Below are positions 8,376 through 17,637 of a stretch of 64,000 nucleotides of DNA, one piece after another (within the stretch, counting starts at the first letter, position 1; each line of letters starts with the position of its first letter). Source of the stretch: JAGMES01 sp023128035 (GTDB taxonomy: Bacteria > Bacillota > Halanaerobiia > DY22613); the NCBI GenBank assembly GCA_030627905.1, contig DAOVRZ010000003.1:46435-110434 (forward strand), written 5' to 3'. A program made the position numbers and the translations under genes. The notes beneath the pieces are model-generated. The model was given only the letters and a program-made list of their open reading frames with translations, was not told the origin of the DNA and did not search any database.

Positions 8376-11300
8376 CTACTTGTCTTTAACATCACAGCGT
8401 AAACAACGACTTGCTTCTTTTAACGCTGTTTCCTTGTTATAACCTAATTCAACTTCTGCAAATCCACTCAATCTTTCTTCATCGTTTAGAAGAGGCATTT
8501 GAACCCGTGGACATTCTTCTTCAAGGAGAGTATAGGCAATTTCGCGTGGAATTTGATTTTCCGTTAAAATAACGCCATCTCCACCTAAATATTTATCAAT
8601 AGCGATAGCTGCATCTTTACCTGCTTTTACAGCTTTAACCACTGTCGCAGGGCCAGTCACACAGTCACCACCAGCGAAGATACCATCAACATTAGTCATA
8701 GAAGACTCATCTACTAACACATTACCCCACTTCATATCAATCGCTTCATTACCATTAAAAGTTAAATCAACTTTTTGTCCAATAGCAGGAATGATAACAT
8801 CAACATCGATCATAAAGTTAGAACCTTCTACTTCTACAGGCTTCTTACGGCCACTTCTATCAAATTCTCCACCCCGCATCTTGATACACTCAATAGCCTT
8901 TACCTTACCATCTTCGCCGTGTACCTTCACAGGATTAACCATAGTCAAAATATTAATTTTTTCATGCTCAGCCTCTTCAACCTCAATAGCGATTGCAGGC
9001 ATATCTTTCTTATCTCTACGGTAAACCAAAGTCACTTCAGCAGCACCCAAACGAACACTTGAACGAGCAGCGTCAATCGCAACATTACCACCACCGACAA
9101 CTACTACTTTCTTACCTTTAACGTCATGTTCAGTACCAAGACTTTGGTCACGTAAGAAATAAGTTCCAGCCATGAAGCCATCTAAATCTTCACCTTCAAT
9201 GCCCATATTTCTCTCCTCATGAGCACCTACAGCGATGTAAACAGCATCAAAGTCCTTCTTCAAATCTTCTACGCTAATATCTTTACCGATATATGTATTA
9301 GTTACCATCTTTACGCCCATCTCTTTGATCACATTGATCTCTTCGTTCAACAATTCTTTTGGCAGACGGTACTCTGGAATACCAACTGTAAGCATACCAC
9401 CCAATACAGGTAATGCCTCATAAATTGTTACATCATAGCCTTTGCGAGCTAGATAGAAAGCACTGGTCAAGCCAGCAGGACCAGAACCTACAACAGCAAC
9501 TTTTTTACCGTTGGGAGCTTTAACTTCAGGAACTGGCAATTTGCCCTCATTTTCACGTACATAATCTGTAACATATCGCTTCAGAGAACGAATTGCGATC
9601 GCCTCATCCATTTTACTACGGTTACATTTACTTTGACATGGATGGTCGCAAACTCTACCACAAGTTAATAGTAATGGATTCTCTTCACGGATTGACTCAT
9701 AAGCTTCACGATATTTTTCACGTCTGATCAGATCTATATAGATAGGAATATCTACATTGGCTGGACAGACATTTTGACATGGTGAATTAAAGAGAGTCGC
9801 ACAAACTGAAGCCTCACAATAATGATCTTTGATATGAGCTTCATATTCATGTCTAAAATATTTAATAGTGCTCAATACTGGATTTGGAGCAGATTGTCCC
9901 AAACCACAAAGAGCAGATAACTTAATATCTTCACTCAGTTCGATCAAAAGATCGATATCTTCCATTTTACCTTTACCTTTTGTGATCCGATCAAGGATCT
10001 CTAACATCCGAATTACACCGATCCGGCAAGCTGTACACTTACCGCAAGACTCGTCTTTAACAAATTCTAAGAAGAATTTTGCTAAGTCAACCATACAAGT
10101 GTCTTCATCCATTACGATAAGACCACCAGAACCCATCATAGTTCCTAATTCAATTAAGGAATCATAATCAATTGAAACATTCAGATGTTCTACTGGAATA
10201 CATCCACCAGAAGGTCCACCAGTTTGAGCAGCCTTAAATGTCTTGCCATTTGGAATACCGCCACCTATATCAAAAATAACTTCTCCTAATCTTGTACCCA
10301 TAGGAACTTCTACAAGACCATTAATATTGATCTTACCAGCCAAAGCAAATACTTTAGTTCCAGGACTCTTTTCAGTACCAATCTCTCTAAACCATTCCCA
10401 ACCATTGCGAACGATCATACCTAGATTTGCTAGAGTCTCTACGTTATTAATGATAGTTGGTTTTTGCCAGAGACCAGAAATTGCAGGGAATGGTGGCTTT
10501 GGACGAGGCTCACCACGTTTACCTTCAATAGAATTTAAGAGAGCTGTCTCTTCACCACAAACAAATGCTCCAGCGCCCAAACGTACCTCTAGATCAAAAT
10601 CAAAACCACTATCAAAGATATTTTCACCTAAGATACCTTCAGCACGAGCATCTACTATCGCTTTCTTTAAACGTTTAACTGCCAATGGATACTCAGCACG
10701 GCAATAAATGTAACCTTTTGTAGCACCAATAGCGTAACCTGCAATAGCCATACCTTCAACCACCGCGTGAGGGTCACCTTCTAAGATACTCCGATCCATA
10801 AATGCACCTGGATCGCCTTCATCGGCATTACAAACAATATATTTCTGATCAGCAGTTTCTTTCGCTGCAAATCTCCACTTTAAACCCGTTGGGAAACCAC
10901 CGCCTCCACGGCCACGTAAACCTGACTTAAAAACTTCATCAACAACCTGATCTGGAGTCATCTCAGTTAAAGCTTTACCAAAACCAAAATATACATCTCT
11001 AGCAATCGCTTCTTCCATCGATTCAGGATTTATGTGACCACAGTTATATAAAGCAATTCTCTTTTGCTTTTGGAAGAACTTTATGTCATCAGAGGTTGCA
11101 GATTTTTTTGGAGTTTCTGGCTCAGTAAAGAGCAGACGCTCCACAATTCGACCTTTGATCAAATGTTCTTCAACAATTTCAGGAATATCTTCTGGTTTTA
11201 CACATGTATAGAATACACCCTCTGGATAAATTACCATATTTGGTCCAAAACGGCAAAAACCAAAACAACCAGTGTCGACTATTTTCACTTCATCTTCAAG

Positions 11301-11408
11301 ATTCCGTTTCTTAATCTCCTCATGAAAACATTTTCTTACTTCCTCGCTACCGGAAGCTTCACAACCGGTACCAGTACAAATTAATATATGATTCCGAAAT
11401 AATTTCAA
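8376..11408 (-). CDS. hydB: HydB/NuoF-type diaphorase fused to a GltD/NfnB-like FAD-NAD(P) module
   Basis: The N-terminal thioredoxin-like [2Fe-2S] domain (CTGTGCEASGS, CFGFC) is followed by the NuoF core with GRGGGGFPTGLKW, the NADH/FMN region around CNADEGDPGAFMDRS, and the [4Fe-4S] motif CGKCTACRIG. Where ordinary HydB ends in two ferredoxin clusters, this protein continues for about 460 residues as a glutamate-synthase small-subunit/NfnB-like flavoprotein: a cysteine-rich helical part (CQNVCPANVDIP, CGRVCDHPCQSKCNRS), an FAD site VAVVGSGPAGL, a second dinucleotide site VVVVGGGNVA and IFAGGDCVTGPATVV. The total of 1010 residues is far above the usual 600. It may add a second pyridine nucleotide site, possibly NADPH. 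The TTG start at 11408 has AGGAGGTGAAC upstream. Translation of hydA follows after 14 bases. Confidence 0.93.
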   Translation of the reverse strand: MKLFRNHILICTGTGCEASGSEEVRKCFHEEIKKRNLEDEVKIVDTGCFGFCRFGPNMVIYPEGVFYTCVKPEDIPEIVEEHLIKGRIVERLLFTEPETPKKSATSDDIKFFQKQKRIALYNCGHINPESMEEAIARDVYFGFGKALTEMTPDQVVDEVFKSGLRGRGGGGFPTGLKWRFAAKETADQKYIVCNADEGDPGAFMDRSILEGDPHAVVEGMAIAGYAIGATKGYIYCRAEYPLAVKRLKKAIVDARAEGILGENIFDSGFDFDLEVRLGAGAFVCGEETALLNSIEGKRGEPRPKPPFPAISGLWQKPTIINNVETLANLGMIVRNGWEWFREIGTEKSPGTKVFALAGKININGLVEVPMGTRLGEVIFDIGGGIPNGKTFKAAQTGGPSGGCIPVEHLNVSIDYDSLIELGTMMGSGGLIVMDEDTCMVDLAKFFLEFVKDESCGKCTACRIGVIRMLEILDRITKGKGKMEDIDLLIELSEDIKLSALCGLGQSAPNPVLSTIKYFRHEYEAHIKDHYCEASVCATLFNSPCQNVCPANVDIPIYIDLIRREKYREAYESIREENPLLLTCGRVCDHPCQSKCNRSKMDEAIAIRSLKRYVTDYVRENEGKLPVPEVKAPNGKKVAVVGSGPAGLTSAFYLARKGYDVTIYEALPVLGGMLTVGIPEYRLPKELLNEEINVIKEMGVKMVTNTYIGKDISVEDLKKDFDAVYIAVGAHEERNMGIEGEDLDGFMAGTYFLRDQSLGTEHDVKGKKVVVVGGGNVAIDAARSSVRLGAAEVTLVYRRDKKDMPAIAIEVEEAEHEKINILTMVNPVKVHGEDGKVKAIECIKMRGGEFDRSGRKKPVEVEGSNFMIDVDVIIPAIGQKVDLTFNGNEAIDMKWGNVLVDESSMTNVDGIFAGGDCVTGPATVVKAVKAGKDAAIAIDKYLGGDGVILTENQIPREIAYTLLEEECPRVQMPLLNDEERLSGFAEVELGYNKETALKEASRCLRCDVKDK

Positions 11409-11431
11409 ATTAGTTCACCTCCTATTTCTAA

Positions 11432-11794
11432 TTATTCTTTGATAACCCACTCGTCAACTACAACACCATTGACAAGATGCTGGGAAACAATTTGTCTTGC
11501 TCTATTACTATCTATATTTCCATAAACAATCTCACCCTTATTAGGCTGCTTCACAATTACTAAAGGCTCTTCAACACAAAGACCAATACAACCAGTTTGG
11601 GTTACAGTTACACCCTGTACATTCCGCTTCTGTATCTCATCTAACATAGCCTGCATTACTTCACGGGCTCCAGAAGCGATTCCACAAGTTCCCATCCCAA
11701 TCTCAATAATTATATTATTGGGATCCTTCTCACGAAGCTTGATATCTTCCATCACTCTATCTTTAATTGCTTGTAAGTCTTTTAATGATTTCAT
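11432..11794 (-). CDS. hydD: Thioredoxin-like [2Fe-2S] ferredoxin, hydrogenase accessory subunit
   Basis: A 120-residue protein with four cysteines in the thioredoxin-like ferredoxin arrangement (CGIASGAREV and TGCIGLCVEEP), the fold also found at the N-terminus of NuoF-like HydB. Small proteins of this kind are encoded between hydC and hydB in many clostridial NAD-linked hydrogenase operons and are called HydD; their exact electron-transfer role is unsettled. The start has GAGGTGATAAT upstream. The gene lies 23 bases before hydB and 17 after hydC, so it is surely co-transcribed. A helical N-terminal stretch of about 28 residues precedes the ferredoxin fold. Confidence 0.85.
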   Translation of the reverse strand: MKSLKDLQAIKDRVMEDIKLREKDPNNIIIEIGMGTCGIASGAREVMQAMLDEIQKRNVQGVTVTQTGCIGLCVEEPLVIVKQPNKGEIVYGNIDSNRARQIVSQHLVNGVVVDEWVIKE

Positions 11795-11811
11795 ATTATC
11801 ACCTCACTTAA

Positions 11812-12300
11812 TCAGTCAGTAATATCTTTAAGAATAGTAATGGCTTTATCTGGAGATAAAAGACCATATACTTCACCATTTACAGTCATAACAGGACCCA
11901 ATCCACAAGCTCCCAAACAACGAACTATCTCTAATGAATATAATCCATCTTCAGTAGTATCGCCAGACTTAAGATTCAATTCTTTCTCCATTTTGTCTAC
12001 AATATCAGGAGCTCCTTTTACATAACAGGCAGTTCCAAGACAAAGTGCAATATGATATTTACCCTTTGGTTTTGTAGAAAAGTGAGAATAGAAGGAAACA
12101 ACACTATACACATCACTCATTGAAACATTTAATCCTTCTGCAATCTTAGCTTGCACTTCTACTGGCAGAAAACCAACAACCTCTTGTGCTTTATGTAATA
12201 CTTCAATTAATGCTGATTTATCACCCCGATATTCTTCTATCAGTACATCTAACTTTGGATTAACCTCTTCCCAATTTACTGGACTTAAAACAGTTGACAT
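11812..12300 (-). CDS. hydC: NuoE-like [2Fe-2S] subunit HydC of the hydrogenase
   Basis: The small electron-transfer subunit of the multimeric hydrogenase. The 162 residues show a helical N-terminal half and a thioredoxin-like [2Fe-2S] domain with CLGTACYVKGAPDIV and CLGACGLGPVM, the standard NuoE motif. It is the first gene of the operon. The ATG at 12300 is preceded by GGGGAGG. A second, separate copy of this subunit type is encoded with the formate dehydrogenase (26384-26845). Confidence 0.94.
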   Translation of the reverse strand: MSTVLSPVNWEEVNPKLDVLIEEYRGDKSALIEVLHKAQEVVGFLPVEVQAKIAEGLNVSMSDVYSVVSFYSHFSTKPKGKYHIALCLGTACYVKGAPDIVDKMEKELNLKSGDTTEDGLYSLEIVRCLGACGLGPVMTVNGEVYGLLSPDKAITILKDITD

Positions 12301-12497
12301 GAAAAATACCTCCCCTCACAATAAGTTTGTGCAAGTGTGAATTTTCACAATATTCAGATACTGATTCTTCCTCCTCCCTAAATCTATTGGTACTCAAGGG
12401 TTTACCTGAGTAATATATATTTTGCCACATCTTGCTTCATTATTTTCAATGAAATAATTCCAATAATTGTACAAACTTTGTGGCAAAAATTCACAAA

Positions 12498-12558
12498 CAA
12501 AAAACTCCTAGCGCAGAGATTAGTAAATCCATTACTCACAATCTCTAATGCTGGAGTT
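12498..12558 (-). promoter_or_regulatory. Terminator-like hairpin (possible attenuator) in the hydC leader
   Basis: On the minus strand AACTCC, AGC and AATCTCT-type arms pair over 56 bases (12503-12558) with a small terminal stem AGTAA/TTACT, followed by a T-rich tract. It lies about 200 bases before the hydC start and 365 bases after the coaD terminator, with no gene between, so it would end a leader transcript. A near copy of its 3' arm (CGCTCTAGGAATTTTGG, 12570-12586) lies just upstream and could pair with the same 5' strand as an antiterminator. Confidence 0.5.
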
Positions 12559-12885
12559 CGATAATAGCCAAAATTCCTAGAGCGAATAGCCTATGTATGT
12601 CAGTATAATTAAGTTTTAGATATCGCTGATAAATTATAGTTGATACTAAAATCACATTAAAGAATTGGTAAAATTATAAAAACTATCATCTCTATTATCA
12701 GCATAATTTCTTTTGCCTAGATTGTAATGAGTAAGGATTTTTACCCTTTAGAGTAAAACCTAATCCCTAACTCGATATTTCTACATAAATGTGTATATTA
12801 TCACAAAGTACACTCATTGTAACATAGTGTCACAAATTAGTCAATAGATTTTTTATTTAAAGATTTTTTATTTTCAACACTAAAA

Positions 12886-12917
12886 AACCTGACTCCTATC
12901 AACATAGAAGTCAGGCT
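12886..12917 (-). terminator. Rho-independent terminator of coaD
   Basis: On the minus strand CCTGACTTCTATG, a short loop and ATAGGAGTCAGG are followed by TTTTTT, starting right after the coaD stop codon. Confidence 0.85.
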
Positions 12918-12923
12918 AACATA

Positions 12924-13433
12924 TCACTTCTCTATAAGTAATTGACTCTTCATCTCTTTTACTCTCTCAATCATCCTACTGTTAACACCAGGAGGCACCA
13001 AGCCACGGATACAGCCCCCAAATAAAGCGGCTTCCTTAACTGCAGTAGAACTCAAAAAAGCATGTTCATTACTGCTCATTAAAATTAATGTTTCAATAGA
13101 AGGATTTAATTTTTTGTTCATAGAAGCATTCTGAAATTCGCCCTCAAAATCAGATACTGCTCGAATCCCTCGTATAATAATTCTTGCATTTTTTTGGTCA
13201 ACATAATCAATTAAAAGCCCGTTAAAATGATCCACTGAAACATTGGGATAATCTTTTACTGCTTCTTTTAGCATCTCTACCCTTTCGGCAGTTGTAAACA
13301 ATGGCTTTTTAAAAGGATTCATAAAAACTGCCACAATCACATGCTCAAAAATCTTACTGCTTCGTTCAATGATGTCAAGATGACCATTGGTTACAGGGTC
13401 AAAACTTCCAGGATAAATTGCAATTTGCGTCAT
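12924..13433 (-). CDS. coaD: Phosphopantetheine adenylyltransferase
   Basis: It transfers AMP from ATP to 4'-phosphopantetheine in coenzyme A synthesis. The nucleotidyltransferase signature GSFDPVTNGHLDII is at residues 9-22 (T/HxGH motif as TNGH), with RGIRAVSDFEGEFQNASMN in the middle and the C-terminal SSTAVKEAA. The length of 169 residues is slightly above the usual 160. It lies 17 bases after rsmD, the common rsmD-coaD pair of Firmicutes. GAGAGGAG precedes the ATG. Confidence 0.96.
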   Translation of the reverse strand: MTQIAIYPGSFDPVTNGHLDIIERSSKIFEHVIVAVFMNPFKKPLFTTAERVEMLKEAVKDYPNVSVDHFNGLLIDYVDQKNARIIIRGIRAVSDFEGEFQNASMNKKLNPSIETLILMSSNEHAFLSSTAVKEAALFGGCIRGLVPPGVNSRMIERVKEMKSQLLIEK

Positions 13434-13449
13434 TTGTTAAATCTCCTCT

Positions 13450-13992
13450 CTAATCCTTTACCCCAACAAAGGTTAAACTAATACTACCATATGACTTACT
13501 TTTTAACACTTCCAGAAGTTCTGGAATTTGGGGTGGTAAATCTGTACTATGTTCACATATAATAATACCATCTTTTTTAATTAAACTGTTAGCTAAGATT
13601 AATTCAAGCACTTTTTCATACAAACCAGCTTGATAAGGTGGGTCAAGATAAATAATATCAAAGTTTTGATTAATACTAGGCAAAAGCTTTAACACATCTC
13701 CCCTAGTAACCTTAGCCTGATTTTGAAAATTAACCATATTTAAATTCTCTTTAATAATTTTCACATGCTGAGGATCTTCTTCTATAAAAACCACTTTGTT
13801 TGCACTACGGCTTAATGCTTCTATACCAATACCCCCAAATCCTGCAAATAAATCCAGAAAATTTGCTTCAATCACATTTCCTGCAATGATATTAAATAAA
13901 GCTTCCTTAACCCGATCAGAAGTAGGTCTAGCTTTTAATCCTTTCCCACTTTTAAGTTTTCTACCTCTTGCCTCACCAGCAATAACACGCAT
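13450..13992 (-). CDS. rsmD: 16S rRNA (guanine-966 N2)-methyltransferase RsmD
   Basis: A Rossmann-fold methyltransferase for one guanine of 16S rRNA. The family N-terminus MRVIAGEARGRKLKSGKG is intact, RPTSDRVKEALFNI follows, the SAM-binding loop is LDLFAGFGGIGIEALSR, and the catalytic motif is DPPY in YLDPPYQAG. Its 180 residues are the normal length. It is co-directional with coaD downstream and recG upstream. Confidence 0.95.
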   Translation of the reverse strand: MRVIAGEARGRKLKSGKGLKARPTSDRVKEALFNIIAGNVIEANFLDLFAGFGGIGIEALSRSANKVVFIEEDPQHVKIIKENLNMVNFQNQAKVTRGDVLKLLPSINQNFDIIYLDPPYQAGLYEKVLELILANSLIKKDGIIICEHSTDLPPQIPELLEVLKSKSYGSISLTFVGVKD

Positions 13993-14156
13993 CTATATAC
14001 CCCCTAAAAAAATTCACTTATTAACGCATAATACAGTAAAAAAATCGATAAACTAGAATTAGTGATTTTTAGTGCGTATCTTGCGCATGGGAAAGAGTTA
14101 TATGGTTTTAAATCCTCCCCCATTAACTCTTCCTCCAAATCTCTCCTCTCCCTTAT

Positions 14157-14188
14157 AGAAATTGGTGATTGAATGATCACCAATTTCT
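14157..14188. terminator. Stem-loop after recG
   Basis: AGAAATTGGTGAT and ATCACCAATTTCT form a 13-bp stem right after the recG stop. On the minus strand there is no clear T tract after it; on the plus strand TATTATTT follows. It may be a weak terminator or an mRNA end-protecting hairpin. Confidence 0.5.
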
Positions 14189-14189
14189 A

Positions 14190-16679
14190 TTATTTATCCA
14201 ATAAAAGACTCCCTCTAAACCGAATCGCAAATATAATTTTCAATAACTCCTGATCAATCCAATCAGGATATTCTTTCAATAATTCTTTAACTTCATTCCT
14301 AACAATTTCTAACATTTCCCAATCTCTAATCAAACTTGCAACTTTAAACTCTGGCAGACCATGTTGACGTGTTCCAAAAAATTCTCCAGGACCTCTGATA
14401 GCTAAATCTTCCTCAGCTATCTTAAATCCATCATTTGTCTCTACCATTACATTTAATCTTCGTTCACCTTCTGGAGTAGTTGTATCTCCAATAAGAATAC
14501 AATAGGATTGAGCCTCTCCACGCCCTACCCTTCCTCTGAGTTGATGAAGCTGGGCCAGCCCAAAACGCTGAGCATCTTCAATCAACATAATACTAGCATT
14601 TGGTACATCTACACCAACTTCAATGACAGTAGTAGCAACTAATATATCCACTTTACCATCCCGAAAATCACGCATAATCTGATCGCGCTCATCACGAGAA
14701 GTTTGTCCAGTAAGTAAAGATACCTTATAATCAGTAAAAACCTCTAAAGAAAGATATTCTGCCATTTGGGTTGCAGATTCCACATCAATTACCTCAGATT
14801 CATCTATTAATGGACAGACTACATATGCTTGTCTACCTTGATTTAACTCATCTTTTACAAAAGAATATATCTTATCTCTGGTTTCAGGTTGACGCCAAAC
14901 AGTAACAATTGGCTTGCGTCCAGGTGGTAACTCATCTATCACCGAAAGCTCCAAATCACCGTAAATTGTTAATGCCATAGAGCGAGGAATCGGTGTGGCA
15001 GTCATTACTAATACATGAGGATGAATTCCTTTTTTCTGAAGAAGTTCACGCTGTTCTACCCCAAAACGATGTTGCTCATCTATAACGACTACACCTAATT
15101 TTTTAAATTGAACTTCTTCCTGAATTAAGGCATGAGTTCCGACTACTAAATCTATCTTCCCAGTGCTCAATTGATTTAAAATCTCTTCTCGTCTTTTCTT
15201 TTTCAAACTTCCTGTTATCAATTCAACGTGTAAATCCAGAGTTTCAAACCATCCTTTAAGAGATAGGTAATGCTGTTCTGCTAAAATCTCTGTAGGAGCC
15301 ATTAAAGCACCTTGAAGGCCATTTTCAATCCCTTTTATTAAAGACATCGCAGCAATTACTGTTTTACCAGAACCTACATCTCCTTGAAGTAAACGATACA
15401 TAGGCTTGGTTTTTTGTTGGTCATAAGATATCTCTTCCCAAACTCTTTTCTGAGCATTGGTAAGAGAAAAAGGCAAAACATTTATAAAAGTACTAATTAA
15501 TTCCTGATCTTCTTTACATGAGTATCCCTCATTATTTGATTGCATTAATTTTCGTCTATATAATATACCCAACTGTAAAAAAAAGAAATCTTCAAAAATT
15601 AATCTTCTTTTTGCTTCTTCTAATAGCGTTCTATTTTCAGGGAAGTGAACAAATTTTAGAGCCTGGTCTGAAGATAATAAGCTATATTTTTGTTTTAGCA
15701 TACCAGGAATTAATTCAGGCAGATAACTTATATATTGATCAATTGCATTATTAATAATCTCCCTAATATTTTTCTGACTTAAGCCCTCTGTTAGAGGATA
15801 AATTGGAACAATACGACTGGTGTGGAGATGATCATCTGATTCTAAACGTTCAAACACGGGATTATTTAATTCTATTTTTCTATAACGATTATAATTTTTT
15901 AAATTCACTTTACCACTGAAGATAACTTTTTCATCATTTTTAAATTGATCTTTGATATAAGGCTGATTATACCAAACCCCAAATGCCAAACCAGTACCGT
16001 CATGAATTGCAACTTTAATAATTTTCATACCACGTTTTACTCGCATCTCTTGGATGGCCACAACTTTACCGACAATCGTAACCTCTTCTTTAATAAGAGA
16101 TTGAGATTTATTAATATCAGAAATAGACATGATCTGAGAACGATCAGAATACTCTCTAGGGATATAATAGATCAAATCCATTACATTTTCTACATTTAAT
16201 CTATTTAAAGTTTTTGCTCGTTTTGGCCCAACCCCTTTGACATATTGTACTGGTCTAGCCAACATCTCTATATGGTCTAAAATTACCTTTGAATTTAAAT
16301 TTTGCATTTTCGGAGATTCTTCACTCCTGAGTGGTTTAACTTGAGGTGGTTCTTTTACCTGTTTTACGGGCCTTTTTATATTTTCTAATCCTTCAATTCC
16401 ATGGTCTATTTGTTGAACCAAAGGAATAACTTTACGAATTATCTCTCTTCTATCATCTGGTAAAACTCGTTTATAATCTAAAAATAGAATCTTAAGTTGA
16501 CTTACTATTTCTATAAGTTTTGGAGAAGACTCTGTAAAGTTCGATTCTAGTCTAGCTTTCAATTGATCTAGATAATTTAAGACGTAACGATCAAATCCAC
16601 CAAAAACAGATGTATTCAAACAACCTGTTTTAATTTCAACTTTAAAGGGACGCTTTAGTTTTTTCATAATCTGCTTCAT
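14190..16679 (-). CDS. recG: ATP-dependent DNA helicase RecG
   Basis: The helicase that remodels stalled forks and Holliday junctions. After an N-terminal extension of about 120 residues, the wedge/OB domain begins near PVQYVKGVGPKRAKTLNRL. Superfamily 2 motifs follow: LLQGDVGSGKTVIAAM (Walker A), VIDEQHRFGVEQR (DEQH box), MTATPIPRSMALT, and QLRGRVGRGEAQSYC. The start at 16679 (829 residues) is preferred to one 57 bases upstream because AAAGGGGGATAGTG directly precedes it. The N-terminal extension is longer than in E. coli RecG but common in Firmicutes. It follows degV in the asp23-fakA-degV-recG-rsmD-coaD block. Confidence 0.95.
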   Translation of the reverse strand: MKQIMKKLKRPFKVEIKTGCLNTSVFGGFDRYVLNYLDQLKARLESNFTESSPKLIEIVSQLKILFLDYKRVLPDDRREIIRKVIPLVQQIDHGIEGLENIKRPVKQVKEPPQVKPLRSEESPKMQNLNSKVILDHIEMLARPVQYVKGVGPKRAKTLNRLNVENVMDLIYYIPREYSDRSQIMSISDINKSQSLIKEEVTIVGKVVAIQEMRVKRGMKIIKVAIHDGTGLAFGVWYNQPYIKDQFKNDEKVIFSGKVNLKNYNRYRKIELNNPVFERLESDDHLHTSRIVPIYPLTEGLSQKNIREIINNAIDQYISYLPELIPGMLKQKYSLLSSDQALKFVHFPENRTLLEEAKRRLIFEDFFFLQLGILYRRKLMQSNNEGYSCKEDQELISTFINVLPFSLTNAQKRVWEEISYDQQKTKPMYRLLQGDVGSGKTVIAAMSLIKGIENGLQGALMAPTEILAEQHYLSLKGWFETLDLHVELITGSLKKKRREEILNQLSTGKIDLVVGTHALIQEEVQFKKLGVVVIDEQHRFGVEQRELLQKKGIHPHVLVMTATPIPRSMALTIYGDLELSVIDELPPGRKPIVTVWRQPETRDKIYSFVKDELNQGRQAYVVCPLIDESEVIDVESATQMAEYLSLEVFTDYKVSLLTGQTSRDERDQIMRDFRDGKVDILVATTVIEVGVDVPNASIMLIEDAQRFGLAQLHQLRGRVGRGEAQSYCILIGDTTTPEGERRLNVMVETNDGFKIAEEDLAIRGPGEFFGTRQHGLPEFKVASLIRDWEMLEIVRNEVKELLKEYPDWIDQELLKIIFAIRFRGSLLLDK

Positions 16680-16757
16680 CGCCACTATCCCCCTTTCCTC
16701 ACACCTCAAAAAAGACATATGCCGCAATAATGACATACGTCTTTCATTTTTGTTAAA

Positions 16758-17621
16758 CTAGCCAGTTTTTTTATGAAAAAATATGGCTAAAATTCCTGGG
16801 CCAGAATGAGTACCAATGATAGGCCCAACCTCATTAAATAAGAAATCTTCAATTCCTAACTCTTCTCTAATCTTCTGTACTAACTCTTTATATCCTTCTT
16901 CATTTTCTGCATGGAGAATTCCAAGAGTGATTTGATCTTTTCCACCCAATTCTTCTAATCCTGAGTTTAATTGCTGAACCATCTTTTTCAAAATTCGTTT
17001 TTTACCTCTAATTTTTTCAAATGGCGATACATAACCACCTTCTATCGTCAATAAAGGGATAATATTTAATAACCCTCCTAAAAATGCAGCAGCCTTGCCA
17101 ATTCGTCCACCTTTTTGTAAATGCTCTAAGCTTGGAACAGAAAAATATACCCTCATTGACTCTTTAACTTGATCTAAACGCCTGGTAATCTCTTGAACAG
17201 CACAATTTTCTTCAACTGCCTTTATAGCTTCTAAGACAAGAAAACCAACCCCAAAAGAAGCACTTTCTGAATCATACACAATTACTTTCACATTTTCCAT
17301 ATTTTGAGCAGCTAATCTAGCTGAATCCATGATCCCACTCATTTTTCCAGAAAGATGTATAGATATAATAACATCAGCTTCATCAGCTAATTCTTGATAT
17401 ACATTTGTAAATTCTCCAGGAGTGATCTGTGCTGTCGTTGGAAACACATCATGCTCGTTCATCTTCGCATAAAATTCACTTGTTGTTATATCAACACCAG
17501 ACCGATATTCTTCTTCCCCAAATCTAACGATGATTGGTATTTCGTAAACTCCGTGTTTTTCAATAAGTTTTCGTGGGAGATCGGTAGAACTATCAGTAAC
17601 AATCTTAATTCGTGTCATCAT
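16758..17621 (-). CDS. DegV-family fatty-acid-binding protein (FakB-like)
   Basis: DegV/FakB proteins hold a fatty acid for phosphorylation by FakA. The N-terminal IVTDSSTDLPRKLIEKH and the central SGKMSGIMDSARLAAQ and GGRIGKAAAFLGGLLNI are the usual family motifs. The length of 287 residues is typical. It is encoded 17 bases after the fakA-like gene, which supports a joint role. Two adjacent ATG codons are possible starts (17621 and 17618); GGAGG lies just upstream and fits the second slightly better. Confidence 0.9.
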   Translation of the reverse strand: MMTRIKIVTDSSTDLPRKLIEKHGVYEIPIIVRFGEEEYRSGVDITTSEFYAKMNEHDVFPTTAQITPGEFTNVYQELADEADVIISIHLSGKMSGIMDSARLAAQNMENVKVIVYDSESASFGVGFLVLEAIKAVEENCAVQEITRRLDQVKESMRVYFSVPSLEHLQKGGRIGKAAAFLGGLLNIIPLLTIEGGYVSPFEKIRGKKRILKKMVQQLNSGLEELGGKDQITLGILHAENEEGYKELVQKIREELGIEDFLFNEVGPIIGTHSGPGILAIFFHKKTG

Positions 17622-17637
17622 TTACCTCCGTAAACAC

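Larger units (their letters stand above)
12301..12923. other. 623-base leader/intergenic region upstream of hydC
   Basis: No gene is visible in this AT-rich region. It contains the coaD terminator at its right end and the terminator-like hairpin at 12503-12558. Three places carry TTGTG...CACAA-like half sites (around 12329-12351, 12474-12498 and 12814-12834) that loosely resemble Rex redox-repressor operators, but the spacers are two or five bases instead of the usual four, so they are not called as sites. Confidence 0.4.

Noticed and set aside
9868..10707. Long plus-strand frames opposite hydB
   Set aside because: They are complements of the well-supported hydB coding strand, with no binding sites and no recognisable motifs.
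12329..12351. Rex operator upstream of hydC
   Set aside because: TTGTGAAAATTCACA has a two-base spacer instead of four, and the other candidates have five; without a matching consensus it is not called.
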